From: Melastoma dodecandrum
Taxonomy: Eukaryota; Streptophyta; Magnoliopsida; Myrtales; Melastomataceae
Direction of reading: 5' to 3'
Assembly (NCBI GenBank): GCA_029817715.1
Contig: JARUPY010000242.1
Coordinates: 62,001-126,000 of the forward strand
Length of the DNA stretch: 64,000 bases
Below, piece after piece: positions 47,641 to 58,607 of this stretch. The stretch's first letter is position 1. Each line of letters starts with the position of its first letter. The notes beneath the pieces are model-generated. The model had not been told where the DNA came from, ran no database searches, and saw only the letters and a list, made by a program, of their open reading frames with translations. A program made the translations under genes and the position numbers.

Positions 47641-50600
47641 ATGGATTCCCCAAAATCCCACGTTGTGATTGTTGTGTTAATTTTTCTGTTTTTCCTCCGG
47701 TCTTTGTTGGTGCAGGGAGCGCCAGGCAGCAACGGAACAGATCGCGCTGCCTTGCTCGAGTTCAGGAGCCGAATCTCCGACGACCCCGACCAGATCTTTA
47801 GCTCGTGGAACGACTCCGTCGACTTCTGTCGTTGGCCGGGCATCACTTGCGGCCGTCGTCATCCACGCGTCACCAGCATAGCGCTTCCGAACTTGAGGCT
47901 CGGGGGGTCGTTGTCGCCGTACATCGGTAATCTCAGCTTCCTCAGAACAATAGACATCGGAAACAACAGCTTCACCGGCGAGATCCCGCCTGAAATCGGC
48001 AACCTGCACAGGTTGAGGGTGTTGTTCCTTGAAAATAACTCCTTCACCGGCCAGCTCCCAGAGAATATCTCGGCCTGCACGAACCTTAGAGGGATCAGGC
48101 TGGCAAATAACGCCCTTGTTGGAGAAATACCCCGTGGACTAGCCGCTTTGTTGGAGCTTCGTGTCTTCTCTATCTTCAACAACAATTTCAGTGGGAAGTT
48201 TCCGGATTTCTTCAGCAACTTGTCGTCTTTGGTGCTCATTGACGGAGCATACAACGCTTTCAGGGGATCCATCCCAGCATCTCTTGGGCAATTGCAGAAA
48301 TTGCGGTGGCTTCAACTTGGAAGGAACTACATTACGGGGATCATACCCTCCTCCATTTATAACATAACCACTCTGGTCCATATAGCCTTTGGAGACAACC
48401 GACTCGAGGGCAGTCTGCCGCAGGATCTCGGAATCACACTTCCTAATCTTCTGGACCTCAATTTAGCTGATAATCATTTGACCGGCCTAATTCCTCCCTC
48501 AATAGGGAATGCAACTAGTCTGCTGAGACTGTCGATGGCCGCTAACAACTTCAGTGGTTCAGTGCCAGATCTCAGTCGTCTAAATCAGTTGCAGTGGTTG
48601 AGTGTTTCTGTTAACCAATTGGGTAGCGGCAAGGAAGGGGACTTGAAATTTGTCGAGTCGCTCAACTCCACCGAGCTAAGGCTTCTGACGTTCAATGCCA
48701 ATAATTTTGGGGGCACATTACCTCAGTCTATTGGGAACTTATCATTCAATTTGAATAAATTGTTTGTCGCCGGTAATCGACTGACTGGAAATATCCCTTC
48801 AAGCATCGGAAATCTCCGCAACCTGGAAATTCTATTAATAGGCCGGAACCCATTTACCGGTATCCTCCCTGATGAAGTCAGCAAGCTTCACAAGTTGAAG
48901 TACCTTTACGCAAATTATTGTGGATTCTCCGGGGAAATCCCATCTTCCCTCGGAAATTTGACAATGTTGACGATACTTTCATTGGCAGGAAATGAATTGG
49001 GAGGGAGAATCCCGTCAAGCCTCGGACAATGCCGAAGCTTGCTTAGGATGGATCTCTCTCGCAACAACCTGAGTGGATCTATACCCTCACAAGTCCTCAG
49101 TATATCTTCCTTAGCGATTTACCTGGATTTGTCGAAGAATAAACTCACCGGTGCCCTACCAGATGAAATCGGTATTCTAAACAACCTTGGGAGATTGTAT
49201 TTGCAGGATAACAGATTGTCTGGACAAGTCCCGGACACCCTCGGACAGTGCACTAGCTTGGAGGAATTGTACATGGGAAATAATCTGTTCAAAGGCAACA
49301 TCTCTCCATTTCTACGTCCATTGAGAGGACTTCAATATGTGGACTTGTCCCGGAATAACTTCTCCGGTGAGATTCCTAAATTCCTAATAGATTTCAACCT
49401 TACGCATCTTAACCTGTCCTTCAACATGTTCGAGGGAGAAGTCCCGAATCAAGGAGTCTTCTTAAACATCACGGGAATCTCCGTCACGGGAAACGACAGA
49501 CTTTGCGGTGGTACTTCGGCTCTAAACTTACCAAAATGTCCTAATCCTACATTGAATCGCAAGAGAAACTTCTCATTTGCAAAGATCGTTGCGACAGCCT
49601 GTGCGATTGGGCTCTTGTTTGTTGTACTATCGTTGCTGGCATTATACATCTTCATGAAGAGAAACAGAACAAGAAGGCTGAAGCCACAATCCGAGTTCGT
49701 GAAAAGAGGCACTTTTCCGCAACTCTCCTATGAAGATATACATAGAGCGACCAAAGGATTCGACCAAAACAACTTGATCGGTGTTGGCAATTTCGGTTCC
49801 GTGTACAGGGGCATCCTTAGAGATGGGGATCAAATTGTAGCCATGAAGGTTCTCGACCTAAAAAATCTAGCAGCTTCGAGATCCTTTGTGGCAGAGTGTG
49901 AAGCATTAAGGAATATCAGACACCGAAATCTCGTAAAGATTTTCACAGCCTGCTCAACCATTGACTTTCAAGGTAACGACTTCAAGGCCCTTGTGTATGA
50001 GTACCTGGAAAATGGAAACCTGGACGAATGGCTGCATCCCGAAATTGTGGCCGGGGGTGGGGAACATAAGTTAAACATAATCCAAGGGCTGAAAATCGCC
50101 ATCGATATTGCTTGTGCGATGGAGTATCTCCATCACGAGTGTGAGACGCCAGTGATTCACTGTGATATCAAGCCGAGCAACATTCTGTTGGATGCGGAGA
50201 TGACAGCACATGTTGGTGATTTTGGCCTCTCTAGGATTTTTTATGGTACCGATGTCGTTCCGCAAGTAAGCTCGGTGGGGGTGAGAGGGACAATCGGCTA
50301 CAGCCCCCCAGGTGAGTAAATTTAGTGCAGATGTGCTTCCGGATCTATTTTTGTGGTGCCTTGTAATATAGGTCGGTAAATGTGCAGAGTATGGGATGGG
50401 AAGCCAGGTGACGAGGGAGGGCGACGTTTACAGCTATGGGATCCTTTTGCTGGAGATGTTCACAGGGAAGAGGCCAACAGACGAGATGTTCGAGGACGCT
50501 CGGAACATTCGTAGCTATTGCGAGGCGGCACTGCCAGAAAGGGTAACAGAAGTAGCAGATCCCAGTCTATTTGCAAGTGCTCCTCGGAGGGTGACAGAAT

Positions 50601-50716
50601 GTCTGAGGAAGCTGTTTGAAGTTGGGATCGGGTGTTCCCGGGAGTCACCCGGAGACAGGATGAACATGCGCGAGGCCGCAGCGAAGCTCCGTTCCATTGA
50701 AGCCTTGGCTCACTGA
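47641..50716 (+). CDS. LRR receptor-like kinase, subfamily XII type (EFR/Xa21-like), non-RD
   Basis: Two exons, 47641-50311 and 50388-50716, with a 76-bp GT-AG intron splitting the Glu codon of the PPEYG motif; together they give 999 aa, normal for the subfamily. Order: signal peptide (residues 1 to about 26), LRRNT domain with the paired Cys in DFCRWPGITCG, about 20 LRRs of the LxxLxLxxNxLxGxIP type, membrane helix near 649-671, kinase domain from about 698. Kinase motifs: GVGNFGSVYRG, VAMKVLDL (Lys about 734), HCDIKPSN, DFGLSR, GTIGYSPP, REGDVYSYGILLLEMFTGKR. The catalytic loop has HCD rather than HRD, so it is non-RD, as in receptors of microbial patterns such as EFR and Xa21. The ligand cannot be told from sequence. 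The lone exon-2 position and intron site fit the subfamily. No defect is seen in the coding region, but a MULE interrupts the upstream promoter. Confidence 0.95.
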
Positions 50717-52364
50717 AATTTTGAATACTTCACAGATAATCGGAGCAGGATTGTGCCATTCATAAAAGTTTTTAGTTTCTTGTTACAGTGGATGATGATA
50801 TCTACTTTCTATTGGGGGCTTTATTTCAACATCAATAAATCAAATCCCAAAACTACTTTCGGGGTAAATAACAATCGGTCCGGTCTGTTTTTAGTCTCAT
50901 GCCGAGAACTTGTCCACAAGCTGCCGTATCGAACCCACTCAATTCTTTGTTTTTTCTTTTAAGAGTCCCAAGTCAAGTCAATCAACTCCATCAATTTCGG
51001 AAGTTGACTTACCTACGACTACAAAAGAGAACTACTAATTTCCCTACTCTAAACTTTAAACTTTGGTCCTAACCCACATCAAATTGATTCGAGTAATAAG
51101 GAGTTCAGATTAGCCTAAAAAAATTGTGTATACAAAATTTACGGTACGCAGTCGTATCTTTTAGAAGGCCTACTCATCGTAATTAAGTGTCCTATCCATA
51201 TCGATTCACTCCGACATTGGGCGGGCAACAAAAAACAACTTTGCTCCCCACCCCAATTTTTTCAGTTTAACATTAAAAAGGAAAGATGTTTACGTCATAT
51301 TACTTTCTCAGACATTTAAATAGAAACTCCAGTCCAAAAGAGTATGGTAAGATAAAAATTTGTGACACTAGTTTTTTTTCCTTATAATTTTGAGTAACAA
51401 GTAAATATAAGTCTTTTGTCATGTTAAAATTTAGAAACCATTTGCTTATATGTCGAGTCGAAAGTCACCCCGCCGTTCACACTTTATTCAACAAGTGAGA
51501 AATATTTACTTTGTTTAAAAAAATATTAAATTTCAAATACTATAAATATATTTATATATTTTTAAAACTTTAATAATTCCAAACAAGCGTCTTCTAATAA
51601 CCGGTAAAAGTATGCTGTGTCCACTAAACGTTGGCTAAGGGAGGGATTATCTTTATTAGGTTATAATTTTTCATTAAACATAAATTAATAAAAATTAAAA
51701 TTATTTTAGAAGTCGCTGCAAATGACATGCAATACTACACAAATCTAATTTGTCAAATGGATTTGTCGCAACAGGGTGTATATTGCGATAGGAGTATCAT
51801 TTCTCTAAATAAAATTTTCAATTATGCAAAATAAGTCTATAGATATTTGATATATGATTACTTAATAAAATTTAAAATTATTTTTTAAATATGTTTATGA
51901 TATTCTACATAAATTTAATAATTTTGTGTGACAGTGTTGGAGTCCATTTTTGTTTCTCAGGAAATATATAATGATATCATGACAAATGTTTTTAAAAAAT
52001 ATCAACTGTTATTAGCATTTTTCGTCACAACAAAGTTAATTTGTATTTTCATGAAACATTTAATAATCATAAATCCATTACTGAGAAGAAAAAAATCATG
52101 TGCAAATACAAATACTGTAAATATATTATTTTAGTAAAAATACTGAAAAAATAAAACATTTTTATTGAACAATATTTAATATTCTATTGATAATTTAATG
52201 AATATCAACACTTGTGATAATATTCTATTGATGAGAAACGTCAAGGTATAATATAATTGGTACAATCCATGTTTAATAGAAGGTATCTTAATTTAATATA
52301 GAGTTTTCATGTGTACAAAAGAAATTTGCATGGGTTGTTTGATTGGTCTAAAAATTTTCAAGAA
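50717..52364. other. AT-rich 3' flank with segments repeated near the window end
   Basis: After the receptor-kinase stop there is no gene. Segments 50897-51230 and 51865-52138 recur at 63612-63840 and at 54660-54826 plus 63482-63600. The short frames here are AT-rich and unrecognised. Confidence 0.6.
51865..52138 (+). repeat. Uninterrupted copy of the locus that holds the pararetrovirus
   Basis: This segment (GTTGGAGTCCATTTTTGTTT, ATATATAATGATATCATGAC, GTTATTAGCATTTTTCGTCA, AAGTTAATTTGTATTTTCAT) is continuous here. In the second copy it is split at GCATTTTT between 54826 and 63482 by the viral insert. It serves as an internal empty-site reference. Confidence 0.8.
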
Positions 52365-53500
52365 AATTGTATTTTTTTTTTTAAAATGTCAAATTATCAA
52401 AGATATTCTGAACTTTGACATTTTTTTTCGATTTAGTCTAATATTTGAAAAATGTTCTGAAATCCCAACATTGAGACGTTATCTCAATTATATACTCCGT
52501 TAGCATTTCCTGTTAACGGAGGCCTACTGGCGCACTGTCAGTACTATGTTTAATCTTGATCAAATTATCAAATATATCCTAAAAATTTCTCAACTTTTTC
52601 CGATTTACCCTATCATTTAAAAATATCTTCGTGTAACCTAACTTCAAAAAGTTATTTTAAAATTATTTTTCGTTAACACAACCCCTAATGGGGTCTGACT
52701 TGGCGCTAATATCAAATAATTTTCCTCAAATCGCACTCGGGCTAACATCAATCAACAAACTCTAACTCACAACTGTCCCTTCCCACCCAGCCACGACCCT
52801 AATCCTCTCCCTGACCCCAGCCTCCATCCTTGCCCCGGGCCTCGATCCCAACCCCAACTATTAACTGTGCAATGCAACCTATTTCATGTTGTGTAGGAGT
52901 TTTACAACCTCTCTTGTTATGGTAAATAGAGTTTACATCTCCAATCCTTTTCTGAAAGTTTGGTTACATTCTATTGCTCTTATTCTACTCATCTCTTCAT
53001 GTTCTTCTTTGGTCGGGGTCAGGGTCTGGGAGGGGCTTACGGTCGAGGATAGGGTGGCAAGGGATGGGGTGGTTAGAGTTTATTGATTGATTTTAGTCCG
53101 TGTGTGATTTGAGGAAACCTAATTGGCCTTTGAATTAGAACAGCGTTAAGCAGCATCTAAGGTACACATTAGAGCCAAATCGGACGTCGTTAAAGGTTCG
53201 GTCTAATGAATGATAATTTTGAGATAACGTAATAATATGTAATAATGGTATGTTACACGAAGATATTTTCCAATTGTTAGGATAAATCAAAAAATAAGTG
53301 AGAAAGTTTATGATATATTTGACGGTGTTAGTTGCCATGTCGGCGCCACATAGGCCTCTATTAGGGGGGATAACTAACATATAATATAATTGAGATAATG
53401 TCCAAACGTTGAGATGTAAGGTGATATTTTCTAAATGTTATACTAAACTGAAAAAAAATGCTAAAGTTTTACTATATATTTGATAATTTGACCTTTACAA
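52365..53500. mobile_element. ~1.1-kb inverted-repeat element
   Basis: The left arm (about 52365-52660) contains TCAAATTATCAAAGATATTC, GTTATCTCAATTATAT, GGAGGCCTA-TGGCGC and AAATATCTTCGTGTAACCTA. The right arm (about 53220-53500) has their reverse complements in mirrored order: TTACACGAAGATATTT, GGCGCCACATAGGCCTC, ATATAATTGAGATAA and TATATTTGATAATTTGA. The central 560 bp holds C-rich DNA (52780-52860) and a 66-aa frame without homology I know. A related arm-like piece lies at 54840-54945. Confidence 0.6.
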
Positions 53501-54340
53501 AATTCTAAAAACGAGTAAATAATATCTGTAAAATTTTCTAAAATATATCTTTTATTTTTTTCTTTTCATGAAGATAATATAGAGAATAAATTTCATGAGT
53601 TTTTATAACTTATTAAAAAATTGAAAACTTAAAATTCAGAAAATTTTCATGAACTAGATAAGCTTTTAATTTCTTCATTTTAATGTTCTCATACTTCAAA
53701 TAAAATATCATAAATTTCATATAAAATATCAATATTAATATTTTATATAAAAACTCGTCTATAGATTTTCACAATATTTATGCATAAAAAATGCAAATTC
53801 TTGATTGCTTTTATATTAATTAAAATTTCAAAATAAATCATTGTTTAATCAATTTTCTTCGTAAATTAATTAAATAAAATGAAAAATATTTTCTCTTTCG
53901 TAATAGTTGTCTATGATAGCTAAGAATTATTGGCACATGGGTAATTTTGATGTGACACGTTGAAAGAGACAATGCTAATATTTCTCGATACTGAATCCCA
54001 ATATGAATGAGTCTAGAACCATCTTTCCCTCGGCTTAATGCTTCATATATGTCTCTCTTCAATGTGTCCACATAACACACCTTACATCATATTTACATTC
54101 CATACACCACATATCAAGCTTAATACATACATCCTTGCCCACTCACTTCCACATCCTCCTCCAAAATGTGCCGCGGATTAGCTACACAATTCCTCAATAT
54201 CAACACGTGGAAAGGACTATGTACATGAGACATCCTCGGTGGTAGCACTAAATGATACATTGCCTTCTCGACACGCTCACTGGTGGATAGTGTGTTTACT
54301 TGTGCAAGTACATCTCGGTTCGGCTTACTAATCATTTCTG
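53501..54340. other. AT-rich intergenic, no gene recognised
   Basis: AT-rich DNA up to about 53930, then mixed sequence with short frames on the minus strand (53838-54080, 54120-54335) that match nothing I know. Confidence 0.4.
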
Positions 54341-54348
54341 CTGGGCGG

Positions 54349-54655
54349 GAACTGTTGGCGCCGATGACGAAATGCAGAAAAAAAACGAAAGAAGAAACGA
54401 TGTTCGACGCACAGATTTACCTGGTTCGGCCAAACCGGCCTACGTCCACAGAGAGGTCCACCTTAACCATCCACTATATCCAACAAGTTACACGATTATA
54501 AGCCCCGAGAAATCCCACCCCGAGTCTTCGTAGAAAATCCTCTACCCGACTCTCTGGATCTTCTCACCGCTCACCGTGTATCACTCGTCCCAGTACAACG
54601 ACTCGCCAGAAACCTCGGATCACGATAACCCATCGCGATCCCTTACCCTAGTTAA
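54349..54655 (+). mobile_element. Probable Copia-type LTR fragment
   Basis: The segment opens TGTTGGCGCCGATGACG and carries GATTTACCTGGTTCGGCCAA followed by CGGCCTACGTCCACAGAG. This wording (TTACGTGGTTCGG...CCTACGTCCACGG) recurs in LTRs of plant Copia elements. The remainder is C-rich up to CTTACCCTAGTT. No partner LTR or internal region is found, so it would be a solo or truncated LTR. Confidence 0.4.
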
Positions 54656-54659
54656 CTTT

Positions 54660-54826
54660 TTTAAAATTTAAAATTATTTTTTAAATATGTTTATAATATT
54701 CGACATAATTTTAATATTTTTTTTTTGTGACAGTATTGGATTCCATTTTTGTTTCTCAAGGAATATATAATGATATCATGACAAATGCTTTAAAAAAAAA
54801 GATTAAATGTTATTAGCATTTTTTTT
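54660..54826 (+). repeat. Left half of the interrupted duplicated segment
   Basis: Matches 51865-52020 (AAAATTATTTTTTAAATATG, GACAGTATTGGATTCCATTT, ATATATAATGATATCATGAC, GTTATTAGCATTTTTT). It breaks off in a T-run at the viral insert; the continuation is at 63482. Confidence 0.8.
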
Positions 54827-54966
54827 TTGGGGCACTTTATCAAAAATATCCCAAAGTTACAAAATTTTTCCAATCTATCCTAAGGTTTAGCAAATATCTC
54901 TCGGTATCCTAAACTTTGACCCATTTTCAAAAATATCCATCAAAGTTCCAAATTAAGATTTTCTGA

Positions 54967-56667
54967 ATGGCTGGAGAAGGAAAATCATCGGGAAATCCTT
55001 CTGGGACTCCATCTCGACTGGAGTTCGTTCCAGAGGCTAGATTGTCTCCTTTTGGAGTTAGCAAGAGTATAAATGATATTTTAACTCAGCTAACAATTCA
55101 CGGGAGCAATGAAAGTCTAGAAAGCCGAAACCAAATGGCAAAGGAAGTAGGCTCCATTGTAAACACAATGTTAGACGCTCTGGAAAGTGAAAGAGGTTTA
55201 AAAAGGCCTGAAGCCGAGGCGACCTCTGGACTGGAAAGTACGACGGGAAATCCAGTCGAAAGATTGAATCTGGGAGGAAGAAATTCCAAACAGAATCAAG
55301 GCAAGAGTGTGGATGAAATGTATAGGGAGTCAGTAGCTCCTTTCATTTTAGACTCACAAAGGCGAAGTGTAAACTTAAACTCCCAAAGTGGAGAGCTGGC
55401 AAAAGACTTAAGGAAAGCCTTAGGTCTGGCAGCAGATACTCCAGTTCATTTAGACACCCGAACGTTTAACGAACTGGTGACTGCGAAGAGGGAAATTTAC
55501 AGGCCCGATTATCCCCATCGGACTAAACAAGAGTTTGTCCCAAGGGGTAATATTTTAAAGCCAATAATAACCCCTGGTGCTTTTCTGGATATAGATTGTG
55601 AAAAGCACGTATCTGAAAAGATAGATGAGTGGTTATCACTTATTGGGATGACAGCGTCTGCAGGAGGAGTACCTCCTGGAGCAGTCTACGAATTATGTGT
55701 GGCAGCCCTTATGGGTACAACGCAGAAATATTGGAAAACCTTAGTGGCGCAACCAGACATTAAGGAAAAAATAGATCAAGCGCTGACGGTTGATGGAGTA
55801 TTAGCAATAATAGCTGATGCCCTAAAACGAGAGTTCTGTGGTTTTTCTCTATCCACTGAAACTGTGGAAAAAGAGCATTCATTAACCGCTCTAGATAAAC
55901 TACAGATCTGTGATATGTGCTGGTTTGATAGCTACGTTTGTGAATTCCAGAAGTATTATTACAATCTGGATGTAGTATCACAACAGTTCATATTAGGAAC
56001 CTTTTTTGCAAAACTTTCAGAACCTTGGCCGGAAGTTGCGCAAAAGGCCTATGAGTTACTTCTGAGTGAGGAAAAAATTGTCTCTGGACTCGGAGGTAAA
56101 ATTCAGGCGGTTAAGTACGTGATGAGGAAGGCGTGTACTGAGCTCCAGGTGAAAGAGGCAGCTAAGAAGCTACCTTACCTAAACAAGAGCTGTTGTTCTC
56201 AGATAGAGTATGTGCCGGGAAGGTATGGATGCGATACTCGCAGCACACCCGGTGACTCTTTGAAGAGAAGGAACTTTCCTCGTAAGACGAGGAAGTTTGT
56301 TGGGTACAACAAAAGAAAAGTTTGGCCCAAGAGAGATCTCCAGCGTAAGCAAAAAGGAGGTCCTGATTACAAACCAAGGAGGTTTGTAAGGAGAAGGGAT
56401 AACCTAAAGGAAAAAGATAGGATCGATGCCTTCAAGCGCAAGCATGGCAGAGAACCTAAATGTCCTAAAGGGAAACCTTTGAGAAGTTGTAATTGTTGCT
56501 GGTTTTGTGGTTCGAAAGACCATAAGGCGGATAGTTGTCCAAAGAAGAACCAAAGGAGAGAAAGACTCCGAATGGTCTTCCTAGAGGACAGGAGTCATGA
56601 GGAACAAGTTCTTGCTTACGAACCTATCGATGAGCAAGACATTTCCGACTTAGACTCGGAAGTATAA
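54967..56667 (+). CDS. Caulimovirid coat-protein region, N-terminal part of a CP-MP frame
   Basis: An open frame of 566 aa. Capsid-like central region (about residues 170-400), then a strongly basic stretch, then a zinc knuckle of the C-x2-C-x4-H-x4-C type (CWFCGSKDHKADSC, about residues 518-531) and an acidic tail. This order (basic region, CCHC, acidic end) is typical of caulimovirid and retroelement nucleocapsid regions. The frame ends with TAA at 56665-56667. The same frame reopens immediately and runs into the movement-protein region, so it was probably once a single CP-MP polyprotein, as in cavemoviruses. It is the longest undamaged viral frame here. Confidence 0.85.
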   Translation: MAGEGKSSGNPSGTPSRLEFVPEARLSPFGVSKSINDILTQLTIHGSNESLESRNQMAKEVGSIVNTMLDALESERGLKRPEAEATSGLESTTGNPVERLNLGGRNSKQNQGKSVDEMYRESVAPFILDSQRRSVNLNSQSGELAKDLRKALGLAADTPVHLDTRTFNELVTAKREIYRPDYPHRTKQEFVPRGNILKPIITPGAFLDIDCEKHVSEKIDEWLSLIGMTASAGGVPPGAVYELCVAALMGTTQKYWKTLVAQPDIKEKIDQALTVDGVLAIIADALKREFCGFSLSTETVEKEHSLTALDKLQICDMCWFDSYVCEFQKYYYNLDVVSQQFILGTFFAKLSEPWPEVAQKAYELLLSEEKIVSGLGGKIQAVKYVMRKACTELQVKEAAKKLPYLNKSCCSQIEYVPGRYGCDTRSTPGDSLKRRNFPRKTRKFVGYNKRKVWPKRDLQRKQKGGPDYKPRRFVRRRDNLKEKDRIDAFKRKHGREPKCPKGKPLRSCNCCWFCGSKDHKADSCPKKNQRRERLRMVFLEDRSHEEQVLAYEPIDEQDISDLDSEV

Positions 56668-56742
56668 TCCATCTATGAGATAGTATCAACCTACGATATA
56701 GACGCAGATGATGATTCTGATCTCTGGACTGAACATCTGTTC

Positions 56743-57351
56743 ATGATGCGAGCAGAGAGAGAAGGAGATGGGGATGAGTTGGTTCCCTTGGAAACAACGA
56801 ATCGGATACTGGAGGAAACCCACCAGTATGAAGATCCATCCCAGTCAATTCTGGAATGGAGGTTGCCAAATGTCAATGCTAGAGAAGTTTATGAAGTATC
56901 GAGATTTAGGTTTCGATCGACCATAGATATCTCGCAGACAGAAGCGACGGCACAAGTCATGAGCACTGAGCTTGAGACTTTGGATATCCCACTCTTGAAT
57001 GTACAACGCATAAGAGATACCATGCGTAATGCAAGAGGTGTATATAACTATATACACATCGGGTTGATCCAGATAGGATTAGTTCCGCTGTTTCATTTAC
57101 CAACGGATAGTCCTGTGGTAGCAGCTGTAATTGATAAACATTGGCGAGAGTTTAAAGATCAGCTGATATCATGTATACAAGCCAACCTTGCACATGATCC
57201 TGTATGGTTCCAGGTCCATCCGAATTTTATGATGGCCCTAAACGATCGCTGTATGGGGAATTCATTGATCCTGAGAATCAAGACGATGAACATGGATAGG
57301 ATGAATCCCCAGGCCAAGTTTTTGGCGTATCATACTGGTAAATACCACTAG
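56743..57351 (+). pseudogene. Caulimovirid movement protein (30K family), broken
   Basis: Same frame as the coat-protein region. It carries the hallmarks of the caulimovirid 30K movement protein: IPLLNVQRIRD, YNYIHIGLIQIGLVPLF, a DSPVVAAVIDK segment, CIQANLAHDPVWFQVHPNF, SLILRIKTMNMD and FLAYHTGKYH. Such proteins form tubules through plasmodesmata for virus spread. A TAG at 57349-57351 ends the frame before the C-terminal tail, which continues in another frame from about 57359. That break and the upstream TAA separate it from both neighbours. Confidence 0.85.
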
Positions 57352-57358
57352 TCCTGGC

Positions 57359-57553
57359 GTGAGGAACATTTCGAGGCTTACCGAGTTGTTCGAGGAAGGT
57401 CATAACAACTACCAACAGTTTCATAGGCGTGAGGTAAACCCGTTGGAGTTAACCTGGCCAAGAAGTTGGGTTATGACTGAACCGGGTAGTAGCTCAGGCC
57501 CATTAGTGCGGCTAACATCCGACAAAGTGGTAATGAAATTACTCTCATGTTAG
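57359..57553 (+). pseudogene. Remnant of the movement-protein C-terminal tail / linker
   Basis: A 64-codon frame shifted by one relative to the movement-protein frame. It begins within a few bases of the TAG and contains SRLTELFEEGHNNYQQFHRR and a Ser/Gly-rich stretch. It reads as a displaced continuation after an indel. No independent function inferred. Confidence 0.5.
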
Positions 57554-57590
57554 GAGATCGTCAAGGGTTAATGAGAGAGCTGATAGGCAA

Positions 57591-58607
57591 TTGCCTATGC
57601 TTAGCGATAGAGCTGACAGGCATTTGCCTGTGAGGATGCCAATCCTGAGAGAACAGCTCAATAGAGCGCCCTCTGAAGTCTCTTCAAGAGCTAGTGACGT
57701 AGGAGATGATGTAATAGTCTCTCGACCAGAGGTTGCAAGCGCACCTCCACTAATAGAAGAGATGTCTCGAAGGTCTATTGATTCGAGAGCCCCGTCGCAA
57801 CATACGGGTAGAATCGTAGGGTATAGACAAGTATCATTACCAGTCTATGAGGACCCTGTAGATCAACCGAGAGAGGAGTCTATACGGATGTTAAAAGTAA
57901 CCAATCCTGGTAGCTCTTTATCTGAGATTTTTGAAGTTTGTGAGGTTATCGAACAGATAGCCAAACAAAGGTCTATTGCGATAGACGAAATCTGGATGAT
58001 GATAGAACCATCCCAAAGAGTACCTGAGAATATTGGGTTTAATGTTAGGAAGGAAGATCTTAGCACATATGTGGCTCTAACTTTCAAATTTCCTGGATAC
58101 TATGAGTATTCTCTGGATACTTTGATAGACACTGGGTGTAGTACAACATGTGCTAGACTCAATGCTCTGCCAGATGAGTGGTGGGAACCACTGCAGAAAC
58201 CCATCCATATGGTTAACGTCGATGGTATGGCCACAATGGTTGGCCATAAGGCAAGCAATGTGCCTGTCTTTATTGGTGGACAAAAATTCATCATTAAAGA
58301 GATTCTTGTACATCCTTTACTAGAGGCCGACATCATTATTGGTAACGCCTTTTTAAAGGGTCAAAAGGAAAACCTTCCTTTTGTGCAGAATGAAGACGAT
58401 GTTTCCATCGGTGGTATAAAGATAAGTATTCTACAAGAGCCTAGACTAAGGTTAAAATTTGGCTTTTATCCAGTAAAACGGACAGAATACTGTGGCAATA
58501 TCCCATGTGAAAGAGCTTTCAGAGTGCGAGCTCAACGTGGTGATCTACGGTTGGATGAGAACGAGTTATGGGTACAAACCCTGTTTTTCTCCAACGAATA
58601 CCAGTAG
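57591..58607 (+). pseudogene. Caulimovirid linker and aspartic protease region
   Basis: The first half is a low-complexity Arg/Ser/Pro linker. The second half holds a retropepsin-like protease: active site LIDTGCSTTC at about residue 180, a flap-like region near GGQKFIIKEILV and the ADIIIGNAFLKG segment, equivalent to the conserved I-I/L-G of such proteases. It would process the viral polyproteins. The first ATG in the frame is at 57597; whether the true start lies upstream in another frame is unclear because of breaks. The frame ends at 58607, inside the region that reads RT in another frame from about 58492, so there is either a frameshift or a natural overlap. Confidence 0.75.
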
